Part shown: piece after piece, positions 33,783-42,843 of the stretch | Position numbering within the stretch: the stretch's first letter is position 1 | How the letters are laid out: every line of letters starts with the position of its first letter | DNA from: Nocardia vaccinii NBRC 15922 | GTDB lineage: Bacteria; Actinomycetota; Actinomycetes; Mycobacteriales; Mycobacteriaceae | Length of the DNA stretch: 64,000 nt | Direction: 5' to 3' | Assembly (NCBI RefSeq): GCF_001613305.1 | Contig: NZ_BDCC01000050.1 | Coordinates: 40,301-104,300 of the forward strand | Notes under the pieces: generated by a model | The model's database searches: none | Told to the model about the DNA's origin: nothing | The model's input: only the letters and a program-made list of their open reading frames with translations | Made by a program: the position numbers and the translations under genes

Positions 33783-35015
33783 TCAGGACGGGCGGCGCGC
33801 GAATCCGGGGGCGTGTTCGGGGCGGACTCCCCGGGCTACCAGGCGGGGTGGGAGGTCGCGGAGGAAGGGGGTGCGGCGCAAAAGGCGGAGGGGGAGTGGG
33901 GGGTTGGAGTTATCGGAGATGTTCAGGCGGCCTTGCAGGGCCGGGGCTATAGCGCGGGCGTGCAGGAAACGTTGCAGGCCCTGGGTTACGGCGGTGGGGA
34001 GACGGCGGCGGCGTTGCACGCGGGCCAGGTCGGCGGTGCTCAGTCGACCTGAAAGAAGTTTGGGGGCAAGGATTCTCGCGGCCGCTACCGCGTCCTGGAC
34101 GGCCAGGTTGATGCCGACGCCGCCGACCGGCGACATGGCGTGTGCGGCGTCGCCCAGGCACAGCAGGCCGTCGGTGTACCAACGGTCCAGGCGATCCAGT
34201 TGGACGTCGAGCAATTTCACCTCGTCCCAGCTCGACAGGGCATCGGTGCGATCGGAGAGCCAGGGCACGATGTCGGTGAGCGGACGCATGATCTCCGAGA
34301 TGGGGCCGCTGCGCAACGCGGGATCGCTGCCCTTGCCGATCAATGTCGCGCACTGCCAGTATTCGCCACGGTCGAACAGCAGGGCGACCCGACGCGGCGT
34401 CAGGAATCCGACGGCGCCGGAGGGGTCGCTGCCGTGGCGCGGAATTCGGAACCACCACACGTCGAAAGGCGTTGACCAGCGCCGTGATCCGAGCCCCGCC
34501 GCCGCCCGCAACGCGGAGGTCCGCCCATCGCAGGCTACGGTGAGGTCCGCACGGATCTCGCCGACGTCGCCGTCGCGGGTGCGATATCGGGCGCCGACCA
34601 CGCATCCGTCCTCGCGGATCACATCGGTCGCCTCGGTGTTCATTCGCAGCCGGAACGTCGGCTCCGAATTCGCCTCTCCGGCAAGGAGATCGAGTAGATC
34701 CCACTGCGGCACCATCGCGATGTACCGGTGCGGTCCCGGTAGTCGGTCCATGGTGGCGACGGTGAACATCTGCCCGCGGATCGGCAGCTGCACCGAAGTC
34801 AACCGGCGCTGCGGCAGTTTCGCGAAGCGTTCGCCCAGCCCGAGCTCGTCGAGCAGGTCGAGGGTGGTGGGATGCACGGTATCGCCGCGGAAGTCGCGCA
34901 GGAAGTCCGCATGCTTCTCCAGCACGGTGACCTCGACTCCGGCGCGGGCCAGCAGCAGTCCCAGCACGATTCCCGCCGGACCTCCACCGGCGATGAGACA
35001 GGTGGTTCGATCCAT
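33783..35015 (-). CDS. FAD-dependent monooxygenase
   Basis: 410 residues, class A flavoprotein hydroxylase resembling PHBH-fold antibiotic or quinone hydroxylases. LIAGGGPAGIVLGLLLARAGVEVTVLEKH binds FAD at the N-terminus; LTVACDGRTSALR is the DG motif; LCLGDAAHAMSPVGGVGINLAVQDAVAAARIL the second FAD motif. ATG 35015 is chosen because of GGAGGG just upstream and homology. Substrate unknown; it stands alone, convergent with the ribose regulator. Confidence 0.9.
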   Translation of the reverse strand: MDRTTCLIAGGGPAGIVLGLLLARAGVEVTVLEKHADFLRDFRGDTVHPTTLDLLDELGLGERFAKLPQRRLTSVQLPIRGQMFTVATMDRLPGPHRYIAMVPQWDLLDLLAGEANSEPTFRLRMNTEATDVIREDGCVVGARYRTRDGDVGEIRADLTVACDGRTSALRAAAGLGSRRWSTPFDVWWFRIPRHGSDPSGAVGFLTPRRVALLFDRGEYWQCATLIGKGSDPALRSGPISEIMRPLTDIVPWLSDRTDALSSWDEVKLLDVQLDRLDRWYTDGLLCLGDAAHAMSPVGGVGINLAVQDAVAAARILAPKLLSGRLSTADLARVQRRRRLPTAVTQGLQRFLHARAIAPALQGRLNISDNSNPPLPLRLLRRTPFLRDLPPRLVARGVRPEHAPGFARRPS

Positions 35016-35086
35016 CGGGCCCTCCACGGTGTCACGGCCTTGCGCTCGATATTCGATGTTATTGCGCCGCAGTGCGATGTGCACCG

Positions 35087-35315
35087 CTATCCCTGGTTGT
35101 GGCCGAGGCGGCGGTTGGCTCGGTGGTCCTGGACCGGCTCCCGGTGGACGTCGTAATCGCAGTCGTGGAACCAGCGTTCGAGATGGGGCCGGTGGCGTTC
35201 GGCGAGGTCCACGAGGCCGGATCGCCGGTCGGGGTGCCCGCCCGCATGGCATCGGCGAGCCGCTGATGGATATCGCGTTGTTCGGCGCGCGGGTCGAGCC
35301 GGTCCTGTTCGGTGT
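35087..35315 (-). pseudogene. Frameshifted TipAS-type domain remnant
   Basis: On the minus strand one frame reads DIHQRLADAMRAGTPTGDP (about 35275-35220) and the next continues GLVDLAERHRPHLERWFHDCDYDVHRE before a stop at 35087. Together they resemble the C-terminal effector domain of MerR/TipAL regulators (the stretch with RLA..M..GTP..DP..LAERHR..I.RWF), broken by one frameshift near 35220 and missing its DNA-binding part. A stop precedes the first frame. The family call rests on a short pattern and could be wrong. Confidence 0.4.
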
Positions 35316-35495
35316 ACTACGCGGTACGCTCGCGGCACCCAGGCGGCTCGCTGGAGGCCGGATATGCGAATTCGACATCTATTGTTGTCCGGTTGCTCGG
35401 CTGCGCGTCGTCCGATGCGGATTGCGCCGCCAGTACATTCGGTGCGGGGGTGTCGGAGCGGCGCCGGTGTATCGACGACCATTGCGAGGTATTTG

Positions 35496-35972
35496 ATGAC
35501 GAACGACCCGATATCGCCGGACACCCCGTCGCCCGAAAAAGGGTGGACCAGACCTCTCTCGATGCTCGCGGCGGCGACGATGGCCACACTGGTCGCGCTG
35601 TCGGTACTGCTGGGCGGCCTCGGTACTGCGCACCGGACCGGTACCGCCCCGGTTGCCGCTCAGAGCGCCACCGACCCGCGCCCGATCGCGTGCTCGATCC
35701 CCGATCAGGCCCGGCGGACGCTGAGTCTGATCGACGCCGGTCAGTGGCCGCCGAACGACGGTTCGGGCACCAAGGGCGGCACCACCTGGAGTGATCGCGA
35801 AGGAAACCTTCCCAAGACCGACGGCAGCGGCAAGACCATTCGCTATCAGGAGTGGGACGTGAACCGCAAGGTGTCCGGTCACAACCGCGACGCCGAGCGC
35901 ATCGTCACCGGTGACGACGGATCGGCCTGGTACACCGGCGACCACTACGTCACCTTCTGTCGAATGCGCTGA
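35496..35972 (+). CDS. Exported guanyl-specific ribonuclease, Sa/barnase-like
   Basis: 158 residues. A cytoplasmic head of about 22 residues precedes a hydrophobic signal or anchor (LSMLAAATMATLVALSVLLGGLGTA). The C-terminal domain of about 95 residues is microbial RNase N1/T1/Sa type: ACSIPDQARRTLSLIDAGQWPPN, the catalytic Glu in YQEWDVN, Arg in RIVTG, and His in TGDHYVTF. All three catalytic positions are intact, so it should cut RNA after G outside the cytosol. No barstar-like inhibitor gene is next to it. Start ATG 35496 follows GAGG; the terminator is at 36004-36037. Confidence 0.85.
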   Translation: MTNDPISPDTPSPEKGWTRPLSMLAAATMATLVALSVLLGGLGTAHRTGTAPVAAQSATDPRPIACSIPDQARRTLSLIDAGQWPPNDGSGTKGGTTWSDREGNLPKTDGSGKTIRYQEWDVNRKVSGHNRDAERIVTGDDGSAWYTGDHYVTFCRMR

Positions 35973-36003
35973 TAGGCAACCACTTCCGGTCGACCGGAAC
36001 AAT

Positions 36004-36037
36004 CCGCGCGCCCGCTCCAACCGGATCGGGCGCGCGG
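36004..36037. terminator. Stem-loop terminator after the RNase gene
   Basis: CCGCGCGCCCG (36004-36014) pairs perfectly with CGGGCGCGCGG (36027-36037), 12-nt loop, followed by TTCGTTC. It sits 31 nt after the RNase stop. Confidence 0.75.
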
Positions 36038-36250
36038 TTCGTTCATTCCCGCGGTCTCGCGGCGGCCGCCGATATGCGCGGCCGGTGGGCCCGAGATCCC
36101 GGGCCGGCCAGACGTGCGCCGTCGGGGCAGCCAGCTGAAAGTCGTTGCGCCAGTGATCAGCACGACCATCCCGACGGCGTCGATGTCGGATACGTCGAGC
36201 GGTCGGCGTCGCTCCGGGCTCGCGTACTCGGCCGAGACCGACGCCGCGAA

Positions 36251-37357
36251 CTACCGGAACGGGACGATATCCGAAAGCCGTTGGTCGCGAACCTTGTTCA
36301 CCCACTCCGGATCGGCGAGCAGCGCACGACCCAGGGCGACGACGTCGAATTCGCCGCGCTCGAACTGTTCGTTCAGGAAGCGGAAGCGTTCGGCCTGGGT
36401 CTCGTCGATCTCGTCGCCACGGAAGACGCTGTCCACGCCCACCGACCCCACCGTGATCACCGGCCGGCCGGTGATCTTCTTGGTCCACCCGGCAAGGCTC
36501 AAATCCTCCGCGTAGTCGGTGAATTCGGGCAACCAGTGCCGTCGCAGCGAGGTGTGGAAGATGTCGACTCCGGCGTCGACGAGCGGGGTGAGCAACTCCT
36601 CGAGCTCGCCCGGGCCCTCGGCGATCCGGGCCGTGTAGTCGACGCCCTTCCACTGCGAATAGCGGTAGATGATCGGGAAGCCGGGGCCGACGGCCTCGCG
36701 CACGGCCGCGACCACGCGGGCCGGGAACGCCGCGCGGCGACGCGGGGTCACGCCGTAGTCATCGGTGCGGTGATTGGTTGCGGCCCAGAAGAATTGGTCG
36801 AGCAGATAGCCGTGCGCGCCGTGGATCTCGATACCGTCGAAGCCGAGCCGCCGAGCCAGTACCGCGGACTCCACATACGAGGCGATGAGAGTGTCCAGAT
36901 CATCGGCGGTCAGTGCCCGCCCCACCGGCGCTCCGGTGTGGTCGATTCCCGACGGGCTCACCGACCGGGTCTCCGGTTCGAACTCGGGCTCGTTGCCTCG
37001 GTCGACGCCGGTATGCCACAGCTGCGGCACGATGGCCGCGCCCTCGGCGTGCACCGCGTCGGCCACCGCCCGCCAGCCCGCCGCGCTGTCCTCGCCGTAG
37101 AACCGCGGCACACTCGAGAGCGGTCCGGCCGCCGGGCCGCGGACGTAGGTCCCCTCGGTGATGATCAGCCCCACACCGCCCGCCGCGTGTTGCCGGTAGT
37201 ACTCGATGTTCTCCGAATTAGGCACTCCGCCAGGCGATTTCACCCGTGTCATCGGGGCCATCGCGAACCGGTTCCGCAGCCGCAGCGATCCCGTGTCGAA
37301 CTCGGTGAACAATCCGTCGAGGCGGATCGAGGGATCACCGACCGATTCTTGTGACAT
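36251..37357 (-). CDS. Old yellow enzyme-family alkene reductase
   Basis: FMN-dependent NAD(P)H:flavin oxidoreductase, 368 residues, TIM barrel. LRLRNRFAMAPMTRVKSPGGVPN starts the barrel; GVGLIITEGTYV, PQLWHTGVDRG and the substrate-binding GFDGIEIHGAHGYLLDQFFWAATNHRTDDYG follow; GEFDVVALGRALLADPEWVNKV ends it. It reduces activated C=C bonds in this family; the physiological substrate is unknown. Divergent from leuS. Confidence 0.92.
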   Translation of the reverse strand: MSQESVGDPSIRLDGLFTEFDTGSLRLRNRFAMAPMTRVKSPGGVPNSENIEYYRQHAAGGVGLIITEGTYVRGPAAGPLSSVPRFYGEDSAAGWRAVADAVHAEGAAIVPQLWHTGVDRGNEPEFEPETRSVSPSGIDHTGAPVGRALTADDLDTLIASYVESAVLARRLGFDGIEIHGAHGYLLDQFFWAATNHRTDDYGVTPRRRAAFPARVVAAVREAVGPGFPIIYRYSQWKGVDYTARIAEGPGELEELLTPLVDAGVDIFHTSLRRHWLPEFTDYAEDLSLAGWTKKITGRPVITVGSVGVDSVFRGDEIDETQAERFRFLNEQFERGEFDVVALGRALLADPEWVNKVRDQRLSDIVPFR

Positions 37358-37665
37358 GGAGCATATTCCCTTCCGATTCGGCGATTCGATTGTCGAAATC
37401 CGGTCGCCCGAACAACACCGGGGATGTCCCAGCCATTCCAGCCCGGCTGTGATCGGGGTGGCGACCGTTACCGCGTGCGTCCGGTCCGGCGGCTTTCGAG
37501 GTCCGGAATCGGGAGTACGAACGCGTCACGACATGGCCGCTCGTCACCGGAGCAAGGGTTACGGCGAGATGGGCGGATGCCTCGCGAGATATCCGGTGGC
37601 GCCGCGGCCGCGGCTTGTGATCGAGTTGTCTCACCCGGATGTGATTCCCGAGCGGAGCCCGAGCG
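37358..37665. other. Divergent OYE/leuS intergenic region with T-box-like motif
   Basis: 308 bp without a gene. GGTGGCGCCGCGG at 37595-37607 differs at one position from the T-box core GGTGGNACCGCGG, and a GCGAG/CTCGC hairpin (37564-37568 with 37581-37585) precedes it, as stem III does in T-box leaders. However, the variable base is C, whereas tRNA-Leu (discriminator A) would need T, and I could not draw a convincing specifier stem. A leader control element is possible but unproven. Confidence 0.3.
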
Positions 37666-40155
37666 ATGAACACTTTCGACACCGCTGATAGCGATGAGAC
37701 CTACGATCCGCAGGCCGTGATCGACAAATGGCTCGCTGTGTGGGACGAACTCGGCACCTTCGCGGTGGATCGGCGCGCCGATGAGCGGGACCGGCAGCGG
37801 CGTTACGTGGTGAGTATGTTCTCCTACCCGTCCGGTGATCTGCACATGGGGCACGCCGAGGTGTTCTCGATCAGCGACGCGATGGCGCGGTTCGCCCGGA
37901 TGCGGGGTTACGACACGCTGTTCCCCGTCGGTTGGGACTCCTTCGGCCTTCCGGCCGAGAACGCCGCTCTGGCGCGGGGCCTGGACCCGCGCGGATGGAC
38001 CTATGCCAATATCGCGACGCAGGCGGATTCCTTTCGGCGGCTGGGTATCTCGTTCGATTGGAGTACCCGTCTGCACACCAGCGATCCGGAGTACTACCGG
38101 TGGAACCAGTGGTTGTTCCTGCGGCTGTACGAGCGCGGTCTGGCGTATCGCGATGACGCCCTGGTGAATTGGTGTCCGCGCGATCGGACCGTGCTGGCCA
38201 ATGAGCAGGTCGTCGGGGGACGTTGCGAGCGATGCGGGACCGAGGTGGTCAAACGCGCGCTCACTCAGTGGTTCTTCAAGATCACCGACTACGCCCAGCG
38301 GCTGCTGAACGATATGGTCCAGCTCGAGCCGGGCTGGCCCGCGGAAATCCTGACCATGCAACGCAATTGGATCGGACGTTCGGAGGGCGCGCACATCGAT
38401 TTCACCGTCCAGGGTCGCGATGAGCCGGTGCGCATATTCACCACGCGACCCGACACTCTGTTCGGCGCGACATTTTTCGTGATCGCCTTCGACGCGCCGC
38501 TGGCCGCGCGGTTGTGCGCACCGGAGTGCCGCGACGCGTTCGATGCCTACGTCCGCCAAGTCTCCGCGGGTACCGATATCGAGCGTTTGGCCACGGATCG
38601 GGCCAAGACGGGCGTATTCCTGGGCCGGTACGCGATCAATCCGGCCACCGGCGAACCGATTCCGATCTACGCCGCGGACTATGTGCTGGCGACCTACGGC
38701 ACCGGCGCGGTCATGGCTGTGCCCGCACATGATCAGCGCGACCTGGATTTCGCTCGGGCACTGGGGATTCCGGTTCGCACGGTGATCGACACCGGCGCCG
38801 CGGATCCCGCGCGAACGGGCGTGGCCGCCGATGGTGCGGGGATAATGGTGTCCTCCGGCCGCTTCACCGGACTCTCCAGCGACGAGGCCCGCGCGGCGAT
38901 CGTCGCCGATCTGACCGAGCGGGGTATCGGCGGGAGTGCGGTCACCTATCGGCTGCGAGACTGGCTGCTGTCCCGGCAGAGATATTGGGGCACACCGATT
39001 CCCGTCATCCACTGCGGCGAATGCGGTGAGGTGCCGGTGCCCGAGGACCAGTTGCCGGTCCGCCTGCCGGACAGCGGCTACGAGCTGCGGCCGGCGGACG
39101 GCAGCGCACCGCTGGCCAGTGCGCACGACTGGGTTCGGGTGTCGTGCCCGCGATGCGGCGCGGCGGCTCGGCGTGACACCGACACCATGGACACCTTCGT
39201 CGACTCGTCCTGGTATTTCCTGCGCTATCCGAATCCGCATTTCACCGAGGGCCCGTTCGACCCCGCCGAGATCGCCCGGTGGCTGCCGGTGGATGACTAC
39301 ATCGGCGGTCGCGAGCACGCCACCGGCCATCTGCTCTACGCGCGCTTTCTCACCAAGGCGCTGCACGATCTGGGGCTGCTGCCGTTCACCGAGCCGATGA
39401 CCCGCCTGACCAATCAGGGGCAGGTGCTCATGGACGGCAAGGCCATGAGCAAGAGCCTGGGCAATCTGGTCGACCTGCAGAGCCAGATCCGGCAGTACGG
39501 CCCGGACGCCGTGCGGGTCACCATGATCTTCGCCGGGCCGCCCGAGGACGATGTCGACTGGGCCGATGTCTCCCCGCACGGCGCGGTCAGATGGCTCGCG
39601 CGAATATGGCGACTGGCTGTCGACATCGGGTCCGCTTCGAGTGCACCCGAACCTTCCGCGGCGAGCGCCGCGCTGCGTCGAGATGTGCACGCGGTGGTTG
39701 CGGGCACCACCGCGCTGATGGAGCGAAAACGTCTCAATGTCGCGATCGCTCAGCTCATGCAGCTGACCAATCTGCTGAGCAAGGCCGTCGACAGCGGTCC
39801 GGGACCGGCCGATCCGGTCGTCCGCGAGGGCGTCGAGGCGCTGGTCCGGATGTCCTCGTGCTTCGCGCCCTTCACCGCGGAGGAGTCCTGGGAACGTCTC
39901 GGACACCGACCCTCGGTATCCGATGCGGGCTGGCCGACGGCCGATCCAGCGCTGCTCGAACGCGACTTCACGACCTGCATCGTGCAGATCGACGGCAAAC
40001 TGCGCGACCGCCTGCGGGTGCCCACCGGCATCGACGAGACGGCACTGCGCGCACTCGCCTTGGCCTCGGCCACCGTCGTCGACGCGCTGGCCGGTCGCCC
40101 GATGACGAAGGTGATCGTGCGCGCGCCGAGACTGGTGAACGTCGTCACGAAATGA
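37666..40155 (+). CDS. leuS: Leucyl-tRNA synthetase, short (bacterial-type) form
   Basis: 829 residues. HIGH motif as SGDLHMGH; zinc-type WCPRDRTVLANEQVVGGRCERCG; editing domain CP1 with the threonine-rich TTRPDTLFGATF and the conserved Asp in VPAHDQRDLDFA; Leu-specific DWLLSRQRYWGTPIPVIHC; second Cys cluster HCGECG and SCPRCG; WYFLRYPNPHF; KMSKS motif as GKAMSKSLGN. Synthetic and editing centres look intact. The usual actinobacterial housekeeping LeuRS is nearer 950 residues, so this may be a second, resistance-type enzyme. It stands alone among oxidoreductase genes. Confidence 0.93.
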   Translation: MNTFDTADSDETYDPQAVIDKWLAVWDELGTFAVDRRADERDRQRRYVVSMFSYPSGDLHMGHAEVFSISDAMARFARMRGYDTLFPVGWDSFGLPAENAALARGLDPRGWTYANIATQADSFRRLGISFDWSTRLHTSDPEYYRWNQWLFLRLYERGLAYRDDALVNWCPRDRTVLANEQVVGGRCERCGTEVVKRALTQWFFKITDYAQRLLNDMVQLEPGWPAEILTMQRNWIGRSEGAHIDFTVQGRDEPVRIFTTRPDTLFGATFFVIAFDAPLAARLCAPECRDAFDAYVRQVSAGTDIERLATDRAKTGVFLGRYAINPATGEPIPIYAADYVLATYGTGAVMAVPAHDQRDLDFARALGIPVRTVIDTGAADPARTGVAADGAGIMVSSGRFTGLSSDEARAAIVADLTERGIGGSAVTYRLRDWLLSRQRYWGTPIPVIHCGECGEVPVPEDQLPVRLPDSGYELRPADGSAPLASAHDWVRVSCPRCGAAARRDTDTMDTFVDSSWYFLRYPNPHFTEGPFDPAEIARWLPVDDYIGGREHATGHLLYARFLTKALHDLGLLPFTEPMTRLTNQGQVLMDGKAMSKSLGNLVDLQSQIRQYGPDAVRVTMIFAGPPEDDVDWADVSPHGAVRWLARIWRLAVDIGSASSAPEPSAASAALRRDVHAVVAGTTALMERKRLNVAIAQLMQLTNLLSKAVDSGPGPADPVVREGVEALVRMSSCFAPFTAEESWERLGHRPSVSDAGWPTADPALLERDFTTCIVQIDGKLRDRLRVPTGIDETALRALALASATVVDALAGRPMTKVIVRAPRLVNVVTK

Positions 40156-40177
40156 GTCGTCACGAATCGAGCGGAAC

Positions 40178-41080
40178 TCAGTCGACCAGCAGCACCAGTT
40201 TCCCGCGCACGGCGCCCTGTTCACCCAGCCGATGCGCTTCGGCGACCTCGGTCAGCGGGAAGGCGCGGGCGACCGGGAGTGCGAAGCGGCCGGAGTCGAT
40301 CAGTTCGCCGATCTCGTCGATGACGTGCAGCGCGCGTCCGGAATCACCGCGGCTGAATCGCACGCCGTGTTCCTGGGCTCCGGCGAAATCGGCGATCGTG
40401 ATGACATGTGTTGCGCCACCGGTGATTTCAATGAGATCGGGTAGGGTTCCGCGGCCGGCGACGTCGAGTGCGAGGTCGACGCCGGCGGGGGCGAGTGCGC
40501 GCACCCGGTCCAGGAGGCCCTCGCCGTAGCCGACCGGTTCGGCGCCGAGCGAGCGGACGTATTCCTGATTGGCCGGACCAGCGGTGCCGATCACCCGCGC
40601 GCCCCGCGCGACCGCCAGCTGGACCGCGGCGCTGCCGACGCTTCCGGACGCGCCGTTGATCAGCAGCGTCACACCTTCCGTGACGCCGAGCTGGTCGAGC
40701 GCGCGGGTGGCCGTCTCGATGGCGGCCGGGAGTGCGGCGGCGCCGGTGAAGTCCAGTGCCGCCGGGATCGGCGCGTAGTGGGACAGCACCGCCAGTTCGG
40801 CCTGGGTGCCCTCCCGGGCGGCGAAGCCGAAGACGCGATCGCCGACGGACACGTCCGTGACGCCCTCGCCGAGTTCGTCGACCACGCCCGCCGCCTCGTA
40901 GCCCATGGTCTGCGGGAGCTGCTGATCCATCAGGCCCGCCCGCTTCCTCCAATCGCTCGGGTTGATCCCGGCCGCGCGCACCGCGATCCGAACCTGGCCG
41001 GCCCCCGGATGCGGATCCGGCAACTCGACGACCTCGAGCACCTCCGGACCGCCGAACCGGCTGAAACGAATCGCCTGCAT
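40178..41080 (-). CDS. Zinc-free quinone oxidoreductase (MDR family)
   Basis: 300-residue NADP-dependent medium-chain reductase: MQAIRFSRFGGPEVLEVVELPDP, VRAAGINPSDWRKRAG, GYEAAGVVDELGEGV, and the nucleotide-binding LLINGASGSVGSAAVQLAVARGARVIGTAGP. No structural-zinc Cys cluster or catalytic zinc ligands are visible, so quinone or enone reduction is likelier than alcohol oxidation. ATG 41080 follows GGAG at 6 nt. It is convergent with leuS, 22 nt apart. Confidence 0.9.
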   Translation of the reverse strand: MQAIRFSRFGGPEVLEVVELPDPHPGAGQVRIAVRAAGINPSDWRKRAGLMDQQLPQTMGYEAAGVVDELGEGVTDVSVGDRVFGFAAREGTQAELAVLSHYAPIPAALDFTGAAALPAAIETATRALDQLGVTEGVTLLINGASGSVGSAAVQLAVARGARVIGTAGPANQEYVRSLGAEPVGYGEGLLDRVRALAPAGVDLALDVAGRGTLPDLIEITGGATHVITIADFAGAQEHGVRFSRGDSGRALHVIDEIGELIDSGRFALPVARAFPLTEVAEAHRLGEQGAVRGKLVLLVD

Positions 41081-41338
41081 CGTTCGCTCCGATCTCGACT
41101 CGGGACGCGCGTTCGCCGCGCGTGGAACAGTCTGCCAGCCGCCGTCGTGGTCGTCGGGCCGCATGGACAACAGATGTCCGGTCCGGGGAGGTTCGCTCGC
41201 GAATCGCTGGCGATCACCTAGCCCGGGAAAGCTGATCCCGGCCGGACAGTATTCGCCGAGAGGTGTGGATGTGCTCGGCGGGCGCCGCGCGGTCGAGAAT
41301 CGGGATGGTCGGTTGTGAGCCCGAGGAGGTCGTGTCCG

Positions 41339-41550
41339 GTGAATGTGCTGATCCCGCGCGAACGTCCGAGGCGGTGGTCGCTCGACGACATCGTCGTCAC
41401 CGATCCGCCGATCATCCGCCGGGCCATCGGCGCGGCGAGCATCGGCAACATCACCGAGTGGTACGACTTCGGCGTCTACGCCTATTTCCCCGGCCGCCCA
41501 GTCCGAGGAAGAGGCCGAGCGTCTCGTCGGATCACGGGGCATCGCTCCCT
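41339..41550 (+). pseudogene. MFS transporter reduced to its two ends
   Basis: GTG 41339 has a perfect GAGGAGG (41323-41329) 9 nt upstream. The first about 50 residues (VNVLIPRERP..DPPIIRRAIGAASIGNITEWYDFGVYAYF) are the start of a metabolite:H+ symporter of the ProP/MHS type, ending in the first membrane helix. After about 41490 the frame shifts to a short acidic tail (AQSEEEAERLVGSRGIAP, stop TGA at 41548-41550) that looks like the C-terminal tail. About 350-400 residues are missing. It cannot transport anything. Confidence 0.65.
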
Positions 41551-41575
41551 GAACCACGGTGATTCGCGGGTCCGC

Positions 41576-42592
41576 TCACGCCGAGCCGGCGTGCAGCGCC
41601 GCGACGAGGTCGGCGACGTCGGCCGGTGCTTCTCGGTAACCCGGGAAATAGCAGCACACTTCGCTCGCACGTCCGGCGAATCGAGCGCGGATCTGGTCGG
41701 CGCATTCCTCGGGGTCGCCGACCACGGCCAGCGTGGTCACGATCTCGGGCGTGATCAGGGCGCGCATCCGCGCGAACTGTCCGGTTTTGGACAGCGCGTT
41801 CAACTCGGGCATCAATTCGGCCCAGCCCTCGACCTCGAGCACCGGAAGATAAGCCGGGGTCGACCCGTAGAAGGCGATCAGCCCGGACACACCCTCGACC
41901 GCCGCGGCCAGCTGTTGTTCGGTGCGACCCACCGCGACCATCACCTGGGCGATGATCCGGAAGTCGTCGGCGTCCCGCCCCGCTCGCCGAAGTCCCGTCT
42001 GCACGGCCGGGACAGTGCGCTCGGCGAAATGGCGGGTGGAATTGAACGGCATCACCAGCAGGCCGTCGGCCGTCTCCGCAGCCATGGCCGTCATCCGCGG
42101 GCCGAGCGCACCGACCAGAACGGGCGGCGGGCCGTACGGGTTCGGGCCGGGGTCGAAGTTCGGCGGCATCAGCGTATGTGTGAAGAATTCCCCGCGGAAA
42201 TTCAGCCGTTCCGCACCCTCCCATGCCGCGAAGATCGCTTTCACCGCCGCGACCGTTTCCGCCATCCGCGCGACCGGCCTGTCCCAGGTAGCGCCATACC
42301 GTTTCTCGATATGCGGTTTGATCTGTGACCCCAGGCCCAGCCGGAACCGGCCACGGCTGTAGCACTGCAGATCGTATGCCGCGTGCGCCAGATGCATCGG
42401 GCTCCGGGGTCCGGCGATGGCGACATTGGTCATCAGCTCGACACTCGTGCTTCCCGAGGCGACCACCAGCGGAAAGAACGCGTCGTGCGGCCCTTCGAAG
42501 GTGAACAGCCCGTCCGCGCCGAGTTCGGCGATATCCCGCGCGTGCCGCGATACCTTCTCCGGCGAACCATCCACCTGCAGATGCACTTTCAC
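41576..42592 (-). CDS. LLM-class F420-dependent oxidoreductase
   Basis: 338 residues, luciferase-like TIM barrel of the group with VKVHLQVDG at the start. Landmarks: ELGADGLFTFEGPHDAFFPLVVAS, VELMTNVAIAGPRSPMHLAHAAYDLQCYSRGRFRLGLGSQIKPHIEKRYG, PPPVLVGALGPRMTAMAAETADGLLVMPF, and VGDPEECADQIRARF. The fold binds F420 or FMN; actinobacterial members of this subgroup are mostly F420-dependent. GTG 42592 is chosen because GAGGGAG lies 7 nt upstream. Substrate unknown. Confidence 0.85.
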   Translation of the reverse strand: MKVHLQVDGSPEKVSRHARDIAELGADGLFTFEGPHDAFFPLVVASGSTSVELMTNVAIAGPRSPMHLAHAAYDLQCYSRGRFRLGLGSQIKPHIEKRYGATWDRPVARMAETVAAVKAIFAAWEGAERLNFRGEFFTHTLMPPNFDPGPNPYGPPPVLVGALGPRMTAMAAETADGLLVMPFNSTRHFAERTVPAVQTGLRRAGRDADDFRIIAQVMVAVGRTEQQLAAAVEGVSGLIAFYGSTPAYLPVLEVEGWAELMPELNALSKTGQFARMRALITPEIVTTLAVVGDPEECADQIRARFAGRASEVCCYFPGYREAPADVADLVAALHAGSA

Positions 42593-42843
42593 GACAACAC
42601 TCCCTCGCGGCATCGGTGCCACACGGCGCATGTGCGCCCGAATGGAGACGACCCTATCGGCTGTCGTCGCCGCCATCGGCGGTTCGGGAGCGGCGGTCCT
42701 ACAAGAAACTACTGCCGAACCTCGCTGACCAGTTGTTTCGGATATGCCCCGACGCCAGTTTCGGCCTCATCCGCAGTGGTATGAACGGTTGAGGCAATTA
42801 CACTGTGCCTGAATTGTTTCCGTGGTCGGACGAAAGGTTTCAC

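Noticed and set aside
36040..36250. Minus-strand stretch (DIDAVGMVVLITGATTFSWLP) just after the old yellow enzyme stop
   Set aside because: Codon-like and possibly the end of a deleted membrane protein, but too short and without a recognisable family to annotate.
37468..40224. 918-codon minus-strand frame opposite leuS
   Set aside because: Antisense shadow of the leucyl-tRNA synthetase; no domain, and high GC makes antisense frames stay open.
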